Shown here in pieces: positions 26,981 to 37,272 of a stretch of 64,000 bases of DNA. The stretch lies in assembly GCF_039543825.1 (NCBI RefSeq), contig NZ_BAABKM010000002.1, positions 1,086,133 through 1,150,132 of the forward strand. The letters run 5' to 3'. This DNA comes from Nocardioides conyzicola (lineage in GTDB: Bacteria > Actinomycetota > Actinomycetes > Propionibacteriales > Nocardioidaceae). A program made the translations under genes and the position numbers. The notes under the pieces are model-generated. The model was given only the letters and a program-made list of their open reading frames with translations. It searched no databases and had not been told where the DNA came from. Position 1 is the stretch's first letter. The number at the start of each line of letters is the position of its first letter.

Positions 26981-28065
26981 CTGCGACCGAGAACCTGCCC
27001 TTCCCCGGCCTGCGGTCGGGGGTCGAGCTGGTCCCGACCAACGACGAGCCCCAGACCGGCAAGGAGTACACCTCCGACCAGGAGGTCCGCTGGTGCCCCG
27101 GCTGCGGCGACTACGCCGTGCTCAAGGCCGTCCAGGGCTTCCTGCCCCAGCTGGGCCTGCGCCGCGAGAACATCGTGTTCGTCTCCGGCATCGGCTGCTC
27201 GTCGCGGTTCCCCTACTACCTCGACACCTACGGCATGCACTCGATCCACGGCCGCGCGCCGTCGATCGCGACCGGGATCGCCACCGCCCGCGAGGACCTG
27301 TCGGTGTGGGTCGTCACCGGTGACGGTGACGCGCTGTCGATCGGCGGCAACCACCTGATCCACGCGCTGCGCCGCAACGTCAACATGACGATCCTGCTCT
27401 TCAACAACCGGATCTACGGCCTGACCAAGGGCCAGTACTCCCCCACCTCCGAGGCCGGCAAGATCACCAAGTCGACCCCGATGGGATCGCTCGACCACCC
27501 CTTCAACCCGGTGTCGCTGGCGCTCGGTGCCGAGGGGTCGTTCGTGGCCCGCACCATCGACTCCGACCGCAAGCACCTCACCTCGGTGCTCTCCGCGGCC
27601 GCGGCCCACCGCGGGACGTCGCTGGTCGAGATCTACCAGAACTGCCCGATCTTCAACGACGGCGCGTTCGACGCGATCAAGAACCCCGACACCAAGGCCG
27701 ACGCGATCATCCCGCTCGTCCACGGCGAGGCGATCCGCTTCGGCGTCGAAGGCAGCAAGGGGCTGATCCGCGACAGCGAGACCGGTGGCGTGAAGGTCGT
27801 CGACGTGGCCGACGTCGGCGAGGACGCGATCCTGGTCCACAACGCGCACAACCCCGACCCGACGATGGCGTTCGCGATCTCCCGGCTCACCGACTCCGGC
27901 TACCTCAACCAGTCGCCGATCGGGATCTTCCGCCAGGTCGAGCGCCCGACGTACGACGACGGCGCCCGCGCCCAGATCGCGACCTCCCGCGAGGCCGCCC
28001 CGGGCACGCCCGCCGAGCGTCTCGCCAAGCTCATCGGCGGCGGCGACACCTGGACGGTCGTGTAG
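26977..28065 (+). CDS. korB: 2-oxoacid:ferredoxin oxidoreductase beta subunit
   Basis: A 362-aa thiamine-diphosphate-binding subunit. VRWCPGCGDYAVL holds the cysteine pair for the FeS cluster, GIGCSSRFPYYLDTYGMHSIHGRA is split by conserved residues, and VVTGDGDALSIGGNH followed by LLFNNRIYGLTKGQYSPTS is the ThDP/metal motif; the latter block is typical of KorB. GTG 26977 overlaps the korA stop (GTGA). A strong terminator follows, so korAB is a two-gene operon. Pyruvate as substrate cannot be excluded but the sequence blocks match the 2-oxoglutarate type. Confidence 0.93.
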
Positions 28066-28090
28066 CGCACCGCTCCGTAGACAGACACAC

Positions 28091-28122
28091 AAAGGGTCCC
28101 CGCCCGAGAGCGGGGACCCTTT
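28091..28122 (+). terminator. Strong intrinsic terminator after korAB
   Basis: A 13-bp stem (AAAGGGTCCCCGC at 28091-28103, partner at 28110-28122), a 6-nt loop and flanking A/T tracts make a good rho-independent terminator. It is symmetrical and could work from both sides. Confidence 0.9.
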
Positions 28123-28177
28123 TGTGTATCAACGCACCGGCTGGATACCCAGTCATGGGCCCGTCTAACCATCCACC

Positions 28178-28183
28178 TATCCT
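28178..28183 (+). promoter_or_regulatory. -10 box before the RarD-type gene
   Basis: TATCCT lies 6 nt before GTG 28190; no ribosome binding site is present, so a leaderless transcript is likely. Confidence 0.45.
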
Positions 28184-28189
28184 GAGCGC

Positions 28190-29098
28190 GTGCCAGACGC
28201 CCGTCGTGGATTGCTGTTCGGCGTCGCGGCCTACGCGATGTGGGGTCTCTTCCCGCTCTACTGGGGGCTGCTCGAGCCCGCCGGCGCCTTCGAGATCCTG
28301 GCCCACCGGGTGCTGTGGTCGTGCGTCACCATGTCCGTGCTCCTCCTGCTGCTCCGGCGCGGGCCGCAGCTGCTGGCGATCTGGCGCGACCGGCGGGTGC
28401 GGCTGCTGCTGACGGTGGCCGCCGTCGTCGTGAGCGTCAACTGGGCGACCTACATCTGGGGCGTCAACCACGACCGGGTGGTCGAGACGTCGCTCGGCTA
28501 CTTCATCAACCCGCTCGTGACGGTGCTGATGGGGGTGGTGATCCTCAAGGAGCGGCTGCGCCCGCTGCAGTGGTGGGCGATGGGCATCGCGACGGCCGCC
28601 GTGGTCGTGCTCTCCGTCGACTACGGCCGCCTGCCCTACATCGCCCTGGTGCTCGCCTTCACGTTCGGCAGCTACGGGCTGTGCAAGAAGACCGCCAACG
28701 TCGGCGCGACCGACAGCCTCACCTACGAGACGGCGGTGATCGCGCCGTTCGCGCTCGCCTACGTCGCCTGGCTCGGCGCCACCGGCGGCTCGAACTTCGC
28801 CAACCACGGGGTCGGCCACTCGCTGCTCTTCATGGCGACCGGCGTCATCACCGCCGTCCCCCTCATCTGCTTCGGCGCCGCCGCGACCCGCGTCTCCATG
28901 GTGTCCCTGGGACTGCTGCAGTACCTCGCGCCCATCATCCAGTTCGCCCTCGGGATCCTGTGGTTCCACGAGGACATGCCCGCCGGCCGCTGGGCCGGCT
29001 TCGTGCTGGTCTGGATCGCGCTGACGATCTTCACCATCGAGGCGGTCAACCACCGCCGGCGTCAGCTGCGGCTCACCGTCGAGGCGAGCGCCGCCTGA
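28190..29098 (+). CDS. rarD: RarD-type EamA family permease
   Basis: A 302-aa membrane protein with about ten hydrophobic segments. The opening GLLFGVAAYAMWGLFPLYW, then ILAHRVLWS, GYFINPLVTVLMG and QYLAPIIQF are the standard RarD blocks of the drug/metabolite transporter superfamily. The substrate of RarD in general is unknown; an exporter role is usual for the superfamily. It stands alone behind the korAB terminator and is convergent with the SRPBCC-like gene. Confidence 0.92.
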   Translation: MPDARRGLLFGVAAYAMWGLFPLYWGLLEPAGAFEILAHRVLWSCVTMSVLLLLLRRGPQLLAIWRDRRVRLLLTVAAVVVSVNWATYIWGVNHDRVVETSLGYFINPLVTVLMGVVILKERLRPLQWWAMGIATAAVVVLSVDYGRLPYIALVLAFTFGSYGLCKKTANVGATDSLTYETAVIAPFALAYVAWLGATGGSNFANHGVGHSLLFMATGVITAVPLICFGAAATRVSMVSLGLLQYLAPIIQFALGILWFHEDMPAGRWAGFVLVWIALTIFTIEAVNHRRRQLRLTVEASAA

Positions 29099-29101
29099 TC
29101 G

Positions 29102-29563
29102 TCAGGCCGCGGCGAAGTGCGCCCGGATGCCCGCGAACATGGCCGCGTGCGCCTTGACGGCCTCGCGGGCGGTGTAGCCGACCAGCGGACGCGGCGCGGA
29201 GATCCGCAGCCGCTCGGTGACGCGGGTGCCGCCGGACCCGGGGTCGAAGGTGACGGTGCCGAGCAGGCGCACGCTCGGCGACTGGTGCGCCTCGGTCTCC
29301 ACCGGGCCGTGCACGGGGACGTGCCACCCGGCCCGGTAGGTGATCCGGAAGTTGAACGGGCCCATCCGCAGCTGGTCCACGACCCGGTAGGTCTGCCGGT
29401 AGCCGTCGGCCTCGTCGGTGCGCGACAGCTCCTCGACGGACACGATGAGCGGGTGGACGACCTGGAGGCTGTCCAGGTCGACGTAGAGGTCGCGCACCTG
29501 GTCGGGCGGGGCGGGCACGTCCTCCGTCAGTGTCCGCTCGGCCTCGGCGATCCACCAGCTCAT
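29102..29563 (-). CDS. SRPBCC (START-like) family protein
   Basis: A 153-aa protein with the lipid/polyketide-binding helix-grip layout: an N-terminal strand (AERTLTEDVPAPPDQV), LDSLQVVHPLIVSVEE, alternating beta strands with FNFRITYRAGW and GTVTFDPGSGGTRVTERLRI, and a long C-terminal helix (REAVKAHAAMFAGIRAHF). Such proteins bind hydrophobic ligands; no catalytic residue is obvious. The ATG at 29563 sits 6 nt after TACGTT, a leaderless-type promoter on the minus strand. Confidence 0.75.
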   Translation of the reverse strand: MSWWIAEAERTLTEDVPAPPDQVRDLYVDLDSLQVVHPLIVSVEELSRTDEADGYRQTYRVVDQLRMGPFNFRITYRAGWHVPVHGPVETEAHQSPSVRLLGTVTFDPGSGGTRVTERLRISAPRPLVGYTAREAVKAHAAMFAGIRAHFAAA

Positions 29564-29623
29564 GGCGTCAACGTAGTGGGTCAGGGCCGGGAACCGGCGT
29601 CCTGGCGCACGCGTCCCACTGCT

Positions 29624-30076
29624 ATGAGTCGAAAGGTCTGGATCGCAGGTGCAGCGCTGGTCGCCGCGATCGTGGCGGTCGTCGTCTCGACCCACCTCGA
29701 CGACTGGGCGGCCGCCCGGGCCCATGGCAGCGCGCAGCGGCTCTGGGAGTCGCGCGAGCCGACGACGTACTCGTTCGACTACACGGCCTGCAGCGGCATG
29801 TGCGAGCCCTGCCACGCCCACATCACCGTGACCGACGGTGAGGTCACGAGCGTGGCCGGCGGAGGCGGGTGCCGCGGCCTCGACCGGGACAGCGCGCCCA
29901 CCATCGACACGATCTTCGAGATGGAGGAGCGGGACCGCTCGGCCGAGATGACCGACTCGTTCGAGATCCGCTACGACCCGACGTGGGGGTTCCCGGCGTC
30001 CGTCGTGCTGCACTGCCCGCCGGAGACGAGCGACTGCGGCACCAGCTACGAGGTCACGGGCTTCCGGGAGCGCTAG
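29624..30076 (+). CDS. DUF6174-like membrane-anchored protein
   Basis: A 150-aa protein with an N-terminal signal or anchor helix (residues 5-24) and an extracytoplasmic domain. TTYSFDYTACSGMCEPC followed by HITVTDGEVTSV is the pattern of DUF6174, a small actinobacterial secreted domain, and there are six cysteines in the mature part that may form disulfides. Function unknown. Its stop overlaps the prenyl synthase stop on the other strand (shared CTAG). Confidence 0.72.
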   Translation: MSRKVWIAGAALVAAIVAVVVSTHLDDWAAARAHGSAQRLWESREPTTYSFDYTACSGMCEPCHAHITVTDGEVTSVAGGGGCRGLDRDSAPTIDTIFEMEERDRSAEMTDSFEIRYDPTWGFPASVVLHCPPETSDCGTSYEVTGFRER

Positions 30077-31077
30077 CTGGAACGGGTGGCCACGATGTCG
30101 GCGAACGCCTCGAGAGCGTCGCGGACGGAGCCCTCGGGCACGGCGGCGAGGTGCTGCTTGGCCTCGGTGGCGCGCGCGATGACGTAGGCGCGGGCCTCGT
30201 CGAGGGCGGGGTGCTTGCGGAGCAGGTCGAGGGCCTCGGCGTGCCGGTCGTCGTCGGTCAGGTCGCCTGCGAGCAGCTCGAGGAGGCGGGCGTCGGCGGG
30301 GTCGGTGGAGGCCTGGGCCATCAGCACCGGCAGCGTCGGGACGCCCTCACGGAGGTCGGTGCCCGGGGTCTTGCCGGACTCGTCGGTCTCGGACGCGATG
30401 TCGAGGATGTCGTCGGAGAGCTGGAAGGCCGAGCCGACGATCTCGCCGTACGCCGTGAGCGCCTCCTCGACCTCGCGGGAGGCACCGCCGAAGCGGGCGC
30501 CGTAGCGCGCGGAGGTCGCGATCAGGGAGCCGGTCTTGCCGGCCACGACCTCGAGGTAGTGCTCGAGGGGGTCCTCACCCGGCTGGGGCGCGACCGTCTC
30601 GAGGATCTGGCCCTCGACGAGCCGGGTGAACGTCTGCGCCTGGATCTTGACCGCGTCGGCGCCGAGCTCGGCGGTGAGCTCGGAGGACTTCGAGAAGAGG
30701 AAGTCGCCGGTGAGGATCGCGACGTGGTTGCCCCAGCGCGTGTGCGCGGCATCGGCGCCCCGGCGCAGGTCGGCCTCGTCCATGACGTCGTCGTGGTAGA
30801 GCGACGCGAGGTGCGTGAGCTCCACGACGCAGGCGGCGGTGATGACCTCGTCGGCGTCCGGCCGGTCCCCCACCTCGGCGGCGAGCAGCACCAGCAGCGG
30901 GCGGAACCGCTTGCCGCCGGCCTCCATCAGGTGGCTCGCCGTCTCGGTCACGAAGGCGGCCCGGCTGCGGACGTGCCCGGCCAGTGCCTCCTCGACCCGG
31001 TCGAGGCGCTCGACCAGCCGCGCGGCGAGCGCCTCGTCACCGACGGGGAGCGCGAGGGCGGCAGATCCGGACGTCAC
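30073..31077 (-). CDS. Polyprenyl diphosphate synthase (menaquinone side chain)
   Basis: A 334-aa all-helical trans-prenyltransferase. The first Asp-rich motif is in LASLYHDDVMDEADLRRG, the second in FQLSDDILDIASETD, and GGKRFRPLLVLLAA is also standard. It elongates isoprenoid diphosphates; the position at the end of the nuo operon suggests it supplies the side chain of menaquinone, complex I's electron acceptor. The GTG start at 31077 overlaps the nuoN stop by four bases, so it depends on nuoN translation. Chain length cannot be read reliably from sequence. Confidence 0.92.
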   Translation of the reverse strand: MTSGSAALALPVGDEALAARLVERLDRVEEALAGHVRSRAAFVTETASHLMEAGGKRFRPLLVLLAAEVGDRPDADEVITAACVVELTHLASLYHDDVMDEADLRRGADAAHTRWGNHVAILTGDFLFSKSSELTAELGADAVKIQAQTFTRLVEGQILETVAPQPGEDPLEHYLEVVAGKTGSLIATSARYGARFGGASREVEEALTAYGEIVGSAFQLSDDILDIASETDESGKTPGTDLREGVPTLPVLMAQASTDPADARLLELLAGDLTDDDRHAEALDLLRKHPALDEARAYVIARATEAKQHLAAVPEGSVRDALEAFADIVATRSS

Positions 31078-32672
31078 CTGAGGAATTGTCCAGCATGGTC
31101 GGCCAGAGTGAGAACCGGGCCGGGTACGACGCCCAGGACGACCGTCGCAGCGATGCCGACGGCGATGGTCGCCGAGGTCAGCAGCGACGGCCGCGCCACG
31201 CTCGCGAGCTCGCCTGCGTCGGGCGCGACGTCGACGAAGAACATCAGCACGATCACCCGCACGTAGAAGAACACCGCGACGATGCTGCACAGGATCGCGG
31301 CGATCACGACGGGCCACGCACCGGCCGACAGGGCGACGGTGAAGACCGCCCACTTGCCGACGAAGCCGGCGGTCAGCGGGATGCCGGCCATCGAGAGCAG
31401 GAAGAAGGCGAACAGGCCCGCGACCAGCGGCGACCGCCGACCCAGCCCCTGCCAGCGCGCGAACGTCGAGGCCTCACCCGACGAGTCGCGCACCAGCGTG
31501 ACCACCGCGAAGGCGCCGAGCATCGCGAAGCCGTACGTCGTCAGGTAGAAGAGCACCGCCTGCAGGGAGGTGACCTCGCCGTCGGACAGCTCCGAGGCCT
31601 GCTGGACGCCGAGGACGCCGGTGAGCAGGAAGCCGGTGTGCGCGATCGACGAGTAGGCGAGCATCCGCTTCATGTCGGTCTGCACGACGGCGAGCACCGC
31701 GCCGACGACCATCGTGAGGATCGCGATCACCCACAGCATCGGCTGCCAGGTCCAGCGCTCCGAGCCGAAGGCGACGTAGAAGAGGCGCAGGATCGCGCCG
31801 AAGGCCGCGATCTTCGTGCCGGCCGCCATGAACGCCGTGACCGCGGTGGGTGCGCCCTGGTAGACGTCGGGCGTCCACGAGTGGAACGGCGCGGCGCCGA
31901 CCTTGAAGAGGAGGCCGACCGACAGCATGCCGATGCCGATCAGCAGCAGCGGCTGGTTGGAGAGGTCGTTGCGGACCGCCTCGTTGATGGCGGCGTACTC
32001 CATCGACCCGGCGAAGCCGTAGGTCAGCGCGACGCCGTACAGGAAGAAGCCGGAGGAGAAGGCGCCGAGCAGGAAGTACTTGAGCGCCGCCTCCTGGCTG
32101 AGCAGCCGGCGCCGCCGGGCCAGGCCGCAGAGCAGGTAGAGCGGCAGCGACAGGACCTCGAGTGCGACGAAGAGCGTCAGCAGGTCGTTGGCCGCCGGGA
32201 AGATCAGCATCCCGAAGACCGCGAACATCAGCAGCGGGTAGACCTCGGTGTGCTCGAGACCGCTCTTGGACGCCTGGCGCTCCGCCTCGGTGCCGGGCAG
32301 CGCGGCGGCCTGGCCGGCGAACGCCGACACCCCGCCTTCGAGCCGACGCTCGGCGAAGAGCAGCACGCCGCCGAGCGCGACGACCAGGATCAGGCCCCAG
32401 AAGAAGACGGTCGGGCCGTCGACGGTGATCGTGCCCTCGACGTCGATCGCGCCGCGGGCGGCGCCGTCGGCGCGCACGGTGAGGTCGCGGGCGACCAGGA
32501 CGGTGCCGACCAGCGCGGCCACGAGGCCCGCCGCGGCGAGCACGGTCTGCACGAGGAACCGGCGTCCACGCGGCACGAACGCCTCGACGACGACGCCGAC
32601 GCAAGCGACGCCGAAGATCAGGATGAGGGGCCAGATGTCGGCGTACTCGATGGTGGGCTTGACGAAGTCCAT
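31074..32672 (-). CDS. nuoN: NADH-quinone oxidoreductase subunit N
   Basis: A 532-aa antiporter-like proton-pumping subunit with about 14 membrane segments. Blocks include LFVALEVLSLPLYLL, AALKYFLLGAFSSGFFLYG, LLFKVGAAPFHSWTPDVYQGAP and KRMLAYSSIAHTGFLL, with the conserved lysines of the Mrp-like channel. Its ATG shares one base with the nuoM stop. It is the last nuo gene and overlaps the prenyl synthase. An Ala/Gly/Glu-rich loop (about residues 95-135) is longer than in E. coli, as in other actinobacteria. Confidence 0.97.
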   Translation of the reverse strand: MDFVKPTIEYADIWPLILIFGVACVGVVVEAFVPRGRRFLVQTVLAAAGLVAALVGTVLVARDLTVRADGAARGAIDVEGTITVDGPTVFFWGLILVVALGGVLLFAERRLEGGVSAFAGQAAALPGTEAERQASKSGLEHTEVYPLLMFAVFGMLIFPAANDLLTLFVALEVLSLPLYLLCGLARRRRLLSQEAALKYFLLGAFSSGFFLYGVALTYGFAGSMEYAAINEAVRNDLSNQPLLLIGIGMLSVGLLFKVGAAPFHSWTPDVYQGAPTAVTAFMAAGTKIAAFGAILRLFYVAFGSERWTWQPMLWVIAILTMVVGAVLAVVQTDMKRMLAYSSIAHTGFLLTGVLGVQQASELSDGEVTSLQAVLFYLTTYGFAMLGAFAVVTLVRDSSGEASTFARWQGLGRRSPLVAGLFAFFLLSMAGIPLTAGFVGKWAVFTVALSAGAWPVVIAAILCSIVAVFFYVRVIVLMFFVDVAPDAGELASVARPSLLTSATIAVGIAATVVLGVVPGPVLTLADHAGQFLR

Positions 32673-34201
32673 CAGTGAGCACCTTCCTCGGCCGCGGGGA
32701 CGGTCGGCGGGTCGTCGCTGACCCCGACGTGGTGGAGCAACGAGTCGACGGTCGGGTTGACCACGTCGAGCATCGGCTGCGGGAAGAACCCGAAGACGAC
32801 GAGGGCGGCGATCAGGGGTACGACGGCGACCAGCTCGCGCCGGCCGAGGTCGAGCATCCCCTCGTCGCTCGGCACGGCGGGACCGGTCATCGTGCGCTGG
32901 TAGAGCCAGAGCACGTAGACGGCGGCCAGCACGATGCCGGTGACCGCGACCGCGCCCACCCACCAGTGGTAGTCGAACGCCGCGATCATCACCAGGATCT
33001 CGGAGACGAACTGGCTCAGGCCGGGCAGGCCCAGCGTGGCCAGGCCGGCGACCAGGAACAGCCCCGCGAGGATCGGCGCACGCTTCTCCACGCCGGTGAT
33101 CTCGCTGATCAGCGAGGTGCCCTTGCGCCGGATCAGGTAGCCCGCGAGCAGGAAGAGCGCGGCCGTGCCGACGCCGTGGTTGACCATGTAGAGGATCGAG
33201 CCGGAGCCGCCCTGGCTGGTCAGCGCGAAGATGCCGAGCGTGATGAAGCCGAAGTGGCTCAGCGACGTCAGGCCGATCAGGCGCAGGATGTCGTCCTGCC
33301 CGATGGCGAGGAACGCGCCGTACACGATCGAGATCAGCGCCAGCGTGATGACGACCGGGGTCGCCCACTGCGAGGCGTTCGGGAAGATGCCGAGGCAGAA
33401 GCGCAGCATCCCGAACGTGCCGATCTTGTCGAGGATGCAGACCAGCAGCACGCTCGTGCCGGGCGTCGCCTTCTCGGTGGTGTCGGCCAGCCAGGTGTGC
33501 AGCGGGAAGAGCGGCGCCTTGACGATGAACGCGACCATGAAGCCGACGAAGAGCCAGCGCTCCCAGGTCGTGCTCATGTCGAGCTGCGCCAGGTCCTTCA
33601 GCAGGTACGACGGGGTGCCGGCGTCGGCCGAGACCACGTAGAGCCCGATGACCGCGGCGAGCAGCACGAGGCCGCCACCGAGCTGGTACATCAGGAACTT
33701 CAGCGCAGCGAAGCCACGGCCCTCGCGGCCGAACCCGCCGATCAGGAAGTACGCCGGGATCAGCGTCGCCTCGAAGACGACGTAGAAGAGGAAGACGTCG
33801 GTGGCCGCGAAGACGCACAGCGCAAAGGCCTGGAGGGCCAGCGCCCAGGCGAAGAACGCCGCCGGGTTGCGGCCGTCGGCCTCGTGCCAGGACGCGACGA
33901 ACACGACCGGGACCAGACCGACGGTCAGCAGGATCATCATCAGACCGAGGCCGTCGACGCCGAGCGCGTAGTGCACGCCGAGCGCCTTGATCCAGGTGTG
34001 GGTCTCCTCGAGCTGCATGCCGGCGCCGTTGTCGTACTGCGTGGCGATGACGATGCCGATCACGGCGGTGAGGAGGGCGAACGCCAGCGCCACCTGCTTG
34101 GGCAGCGCGGTCTCGCGGCGGGTCTTGGGCAGGAGCGCCGTGACCAGCGCGCCGACGAGCGGCACGACGATCAGGATGCTGAGCAGGGGCAGATCACTCA
34201 T
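32672..34201 (-). CDS. nuoM: NADH-quinone oxidoreductase subunit M
   Basis: A 509-aa antiporter-like subunit with about 14 membrane segments. [52 protein letters not shown] and [17 protein letters not shown] are the NuoM hallmarks, including the buried Glu and Lys of the proton path. It overlaps nuoL by four bases upstream and nuoN by one base downstream, so it is in tight translational coupling. Confidence 0.97.
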   Translation of the reverse strand: MSDLPLLSILIVVPLVGALVTALLPKTRRETALPKQVALAFALLTAVIGIVIATQYDNGAGMQLEETHTWIKALGVHYALGVDGLGLMMILLTVGLVPVVFVASWHEADGRNPAAFFAWALALQAFALCVFAATDVFLFYVVFEATLIPAYFLIGGFGREGRGFAALKFLMYQLGGGLVLLAAVIGLYVVSADAGTPSYLLKDLAQLDMSTTWERWLFVGFMVAFIVKAPLFPLHTWLADTTEKATPGTSVLLVCILDKIGTFGMLRFCLGIFPNASQWATPVVITLALISIVYGAFLAIGQDDILRLIGLTSLSHFGFITLGIFALTSQGGSGSILYMVNHGVGTAALFLLAGYLIRRKGTSLISEITGVEKRAPILAGLFLVAGLATLGLPGLSQFVSEILVMIAAFDYHWWVGAVAVTGIVLAAVYVLWLYQRTMTGPAVPSDEGMLDLGRRELVAVVPLIAALVVFGFFPQPMLDVVNPTVDSLLHHVGVSDDPPTVPAAEEGAH

Positions 34202-36129
34202 GCGAGGTTCACCGCCAGGAGGGCCAGGCCGACGATCAGGGCGCCGACGAGGATGGACAGGGCGTAGGAGCGGACGTAGCCGTTCTGGACGCGGCGGGCG
34301 AACCCGGCGAACAGCCCGACCGCGACCGGCCCCCCGGTGAGCACGCCGTCGACGGCGTACTTGTCGGTGGCCAGCAAAGCCGTGGTGAGGCGCCGGCCGG
34401 GGTTGACCACGAGCGTGTCGTTGATCGTGTTGCCGTAGAGCTCGTTGCGGCCCGCGCGGGTGGCGAACGAGACGTCCTGCGGAGCCTCCCGGGGTACGTC
34501 GCGCTTGCCGACCAGCAGCCAGGCGACGGCCACACCGGCCGCGACCACGAGCACGGCCAGCACCGTGACGGCGAGCGCCGGGATCGGTGGGTCCTCGTGG
34601 TGGGCGGTGCCGACGACCGGGGCCAGGAAGTCCACGATCCAGTCGCCGATCAGGAAGACGCCGCCCAGGATCGAGAGTGCGGCGAGCACCATCAACGGGA
34701 CGGTCATCACCGACGGGGACTCGTGCGGGTGGACCCCCTTCGCCCAGCGCTTGTTGGTGAAGAACGTCATCAGCATCAGCCGGGTCATGTAGAAGCCGGT
34801 GACGCCGGCGCCGAGGAGGGCGCAGATGCCGACCAGCCAGTTGTCGGCCAGGGCGGTCTCGATGATCTTGTCCTTGGACCAGAAGCCCGAGAAGCCGGGG
34901 AACCCGATGATCGCGAGGTAGCCCATCCCGAAGGTCAGGTAGGTCACCGGCATCGCCTTGCGCAGCGCGCCGTAGTGCCGCATGTCGACGTCGTCGTCCA
35001 TGCCGTGCATCACCGAGCCGGCACCGAGGAACATGTTGGCCTTGAAGAAGCCGTGCGTGAGCAGGTGGAAGATCGCGAACGCGTAGCCCGCGACGCCGAG
35101 ACCGGCGGCCAGCATCATGTAGCCGATCTGGCTCATCGTGGAGCCGGCGAGCGCCTTCTTGATGTCGTCCTTCGAGCTACCGATCCAGGCACCCCAGAAG
35201 ATCGAGATCACGGCGACGACCACCACCGCGGTCTGCGCGTGCGGTGCGAGCTCGAAGACGAAGTTGGAGCGCACGACCAGGTAGACGCCGGCGGTCACCA
35301 TGGTCGCCGCGTGGATGAGCGCCGACACCGGGGTCGGGCCCTCCATGGCGTCCAGGAGCCAGGCCTGCAAGGGGAACTGCGCCGACTTGCCGCACGCGCC
35401 GAGCAGGAGCAGCAGGCCGAGGATCGTCACCGTCGTCGAGGACGCGTCACCGGCACCGACGCTGATCACCGTGAAGCTGGTCGACCCGAAGGTGATGAAG
35501 AAGAGCATGATCGCGAGCGACAGCCCCATGTCACCGACGCGGTTGATCACGAAGGCCTTCTTGGCGGCGGCGGCCGCGGTCGGCTTGTGCTGCCAGAAGC
35601 CGATCAGCAGGTACGACGCCAGGCCGACGCCCTCCCAGCCGAGGAAGAGGCCGAGGTAGTTCTCCGACAGGACCAGCATCAGCATGGCCGCGACGAAGAG
35701 GTTGAGGTAGCCGAAGAAGCGGCGCCGGCGAGGGTCGTGCGCCATGTAGCCGATCGAGTAGACGTGGATCAGCGATCCGACGCCGGTGATCAGCAGCAGG
35801 AAGAGCGCCGAGAGCGGGTCGTAGAGCAGGTCCATGCCGACGTCGAGGTGGCCGGTCTGGAACCAGGTGTAGAGGTGCTGGTCGATCTGGCGCTCGTTGT
35901 CCTCGCGGCCGAGCAGCGAGACGAACATCGCCAGCGAGATCGCGAACGAGCCGATCGGCAGCAGCGTGCCGAGCAGGTGACCCCACCTGTCGGTGAACCT
36001 CCCGCCGATCAGCAGGACCGCCGCGCCGGCGAGCGGTAGCGCGATCACCAGCCAGAGCAGGGCGAAGACCCCGTCCGCCGCGGTGGGGTCGACGACGGGG
36101 ATGCCCGCGCCTTCGTGGAACGCATACAT
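34198..36129 (-). CDS. nuoL: NADH-quinone oxidoreductase subunit L
   Basis: A 643-aa subunit, the largest of the antiporter-like set, with about 16 membrane segments and a C-terminal part that would form the lateral helix. [59 protein letters not shown] blocks and [17 protein letters not shown] are present. It starts 13 bp after nuoK and overlaps nuoM by four bases. Confidence 0.97.
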   Translation of the reverse strand: MYAFHEGAGIPVVDPTAADGVFALLWLVIALPLAGAAVLLIGGRFTDRWGHLLGTLLPIGSFAISLAMFVSLLGREDNERQIDQHLYTWFQTGHLDVGMDLLYDPLSALFLLLITGVGSLIHVYSIGYMAHDPRRRRFFGYLNLFVAAMLMLVLSENYLGLFLGWEGVGLASYLLIGFWQHKPTAAAAAKKAFVINRVGDMGLSLAIMLFFITFGSTSFTVISVGAGDASSTTVTILGLLLLLGACGKSAQFPLQAWLLDAMEGPTPVSALIHAATMVTAGVYLVVRSNFVFELAPHAQTAVVVVAVISIFWGAWIGSSKDDIKKALAGSTMSQIGYMMLAAGLGVAGYAFAIFHLLTHGFFKANMFLGAGSVMHGMDDDVDMRHYGALRKAMPVTYLTFGMGYLAIIGFPGFSGFWSKDKIIETALADNWLVGICALLGAGVTGFYMTRLMLMTFFTNKRWAKGVHPHESPSVMTVPLMVLAALSILGGVFLIGDWIVDFLAPVVGTAHHEDPPIPALAVTVLAVLVVAAGVAVAWLLVGKRDVPREAPQDVSFATRAGRNELYGNTINDTLVVNPGRRLTTALLATDKYAVDGVLTGGPVAVGLFAGFARRVQNGYVRSYALSILVGALIVGLALLAVNLA

Positions 36130-36142
36130 CAGTCAGACGCTC

Positions 36143-36442
36143 CTAGAACTTCAGCAGGCTGGCGTCGTCGACCGAGGCCGAGCGCCGGGTCCGGAAGATG
36201 GTCATGATGATCGCGAGTCCGACCACGACCTCGGCTGCGGCCACCACCATCACGAAGAAGGCGGCGATCTGGCCGTCGAGGTTGCCGTGCTGCTTGGCGA
36301 AGGCCACCAGGGCGAGGTTGGACGCGTTGAGCATCAGCTCGACGCACATGAAGACCACGATCGCGTTGCGGCGGGTCAGCACGCCGACACAGCCGATGGT
36401 GAACAGGATCGCGGAGAGCACGACGTACGCCTGGATGTTCAT
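36143..36442 (-). CDS. nuoK: NADH-quinone oxidoreductase subunit K
   Basis: A 99-aa three-helix membrane subunit. [20 protein letters not shown] and [15 protein letters not shown] carry the Glu residues needed for proton coupling, and [17 protein letters not shown] ends the third helix. The length is normal. ATG overlaps the nuoJ stop by four bases. Confidence 0.97.
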   Translation of the reverse strand: MNIQAYVVLSAILFTIGCVGVLTRRNAIVVFMCVELMLNASNLALVAFAKQHGNLDGQIAAFFVMVVAAAEVVVGLAIIMTIFRTRRSASVDDASLLKF

Positions 36443-37272
36443 GGGGTGCCATCTCCCGTCGCGGGTGCTTCCTCGGTGGTCGAGGCCGGCGGTGCCGCGC
36501 CGCCGCTGCCGCCGGCGTGCGGCGCCCAGCCGATCTGCTTCTCGATCGCGTCGATGGCGTCGGCCGTGGCCGGAGCCGAGCGGATCGTGCCGCGGGCCGC
36601 GAGGACCCGGGAGACCGAGCTCGGCGCCGCGGTGCCGTCGGGCAGCAGGGCCGGGGTGTCGACCGCGTTGTGGCGGGCGTAGACGCCCGGAGGAGGCAGC
36701 GGGCCGAGGTGCTTGCCGGACTCGGCGTAGTCCTTCACCCGCTGGGCGGCGAGCTCGGGCTGGCGGGCCTTCGGGGTCAGGCGCTCGCGGTGCGCGAGCA
36801 CCATGGCGCCGACCGCGGCCGTGATGAGCAGCGCGCTCGTGGTCTCGAACGCGAACACGTAGCGCGAGAAGAGGATGTCGGCGAGCGCCTGGATGTTGCC
36901 GGGCGCGTTGGCGTCGTCGAGGCCGACGGCCGTGCCGAGCGAGATCTGGCCGAGGCCGACCACGAGCCCGGCGCCGAGCACGATGCCGGCGCCGATGGAC
37001 AGAGCCCGCTGGCCGCGGATCGTCTCGACGACGGAGTCGGAGGCGTCGACGCCGACGAGCATCAGCACGAACAGGAAGAGCATCAGGATGGCGCCGGTGT
37101 AGACGATGATCTGGACGGCGAAGAGGAACGGCGCGTCGAGCGCGGCGTACAGGATCGCCAGCGAGATCATCACGACGGCCAGCAGCAGTGCGGCGTGCAC
37201 GGCCTTGCGCACGAAGAGGATGCCGAGGGCGGCGATCACCATGATCGGGGCGAGGATCCAGAAGGCGACCAT
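36439..37272 (-). CDS. nuoJ: NADH-quinone oxidoreductase subunit J
   Basis: A 277-aa membrane subunit with five hydrophobic segments in the first 180 residues; [20 protein letters not shown] is the family hallmark. The final 95 residues form a hydrophilic Pro/Ala-rich tail ([20 protein letters not shown] onward) absent from E. coli NuoJ and of unknown role, though similar tails occur in actinobacteria. It overlaps nuoI by one base and nuoK by four. Confidence 0.95.
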   Translation of the reverse strand: MVAFWILAPIMVIAALGILFVRKAVHAALLLAVVMISLAILYAALDAPFLFAVQIIVYTGAILMLFLFVLMLVGVDASDSVVETIRGQRALSIGAGIVLGAGLVVGLGQISLGTAVGLDDANAPGNIQALADILFSRYVFAFETTSALLITAAVGAMVLAHRERLTPKARQPELAAQRVKDYAESGKHLGPLPPPGVYARHNAVDTPALLPDGTAAPSSVSRVLAARGTIRSAPATADAIDAIEKQIGWAPHAGGSGGAAPPASTTEEAPATGDGTP

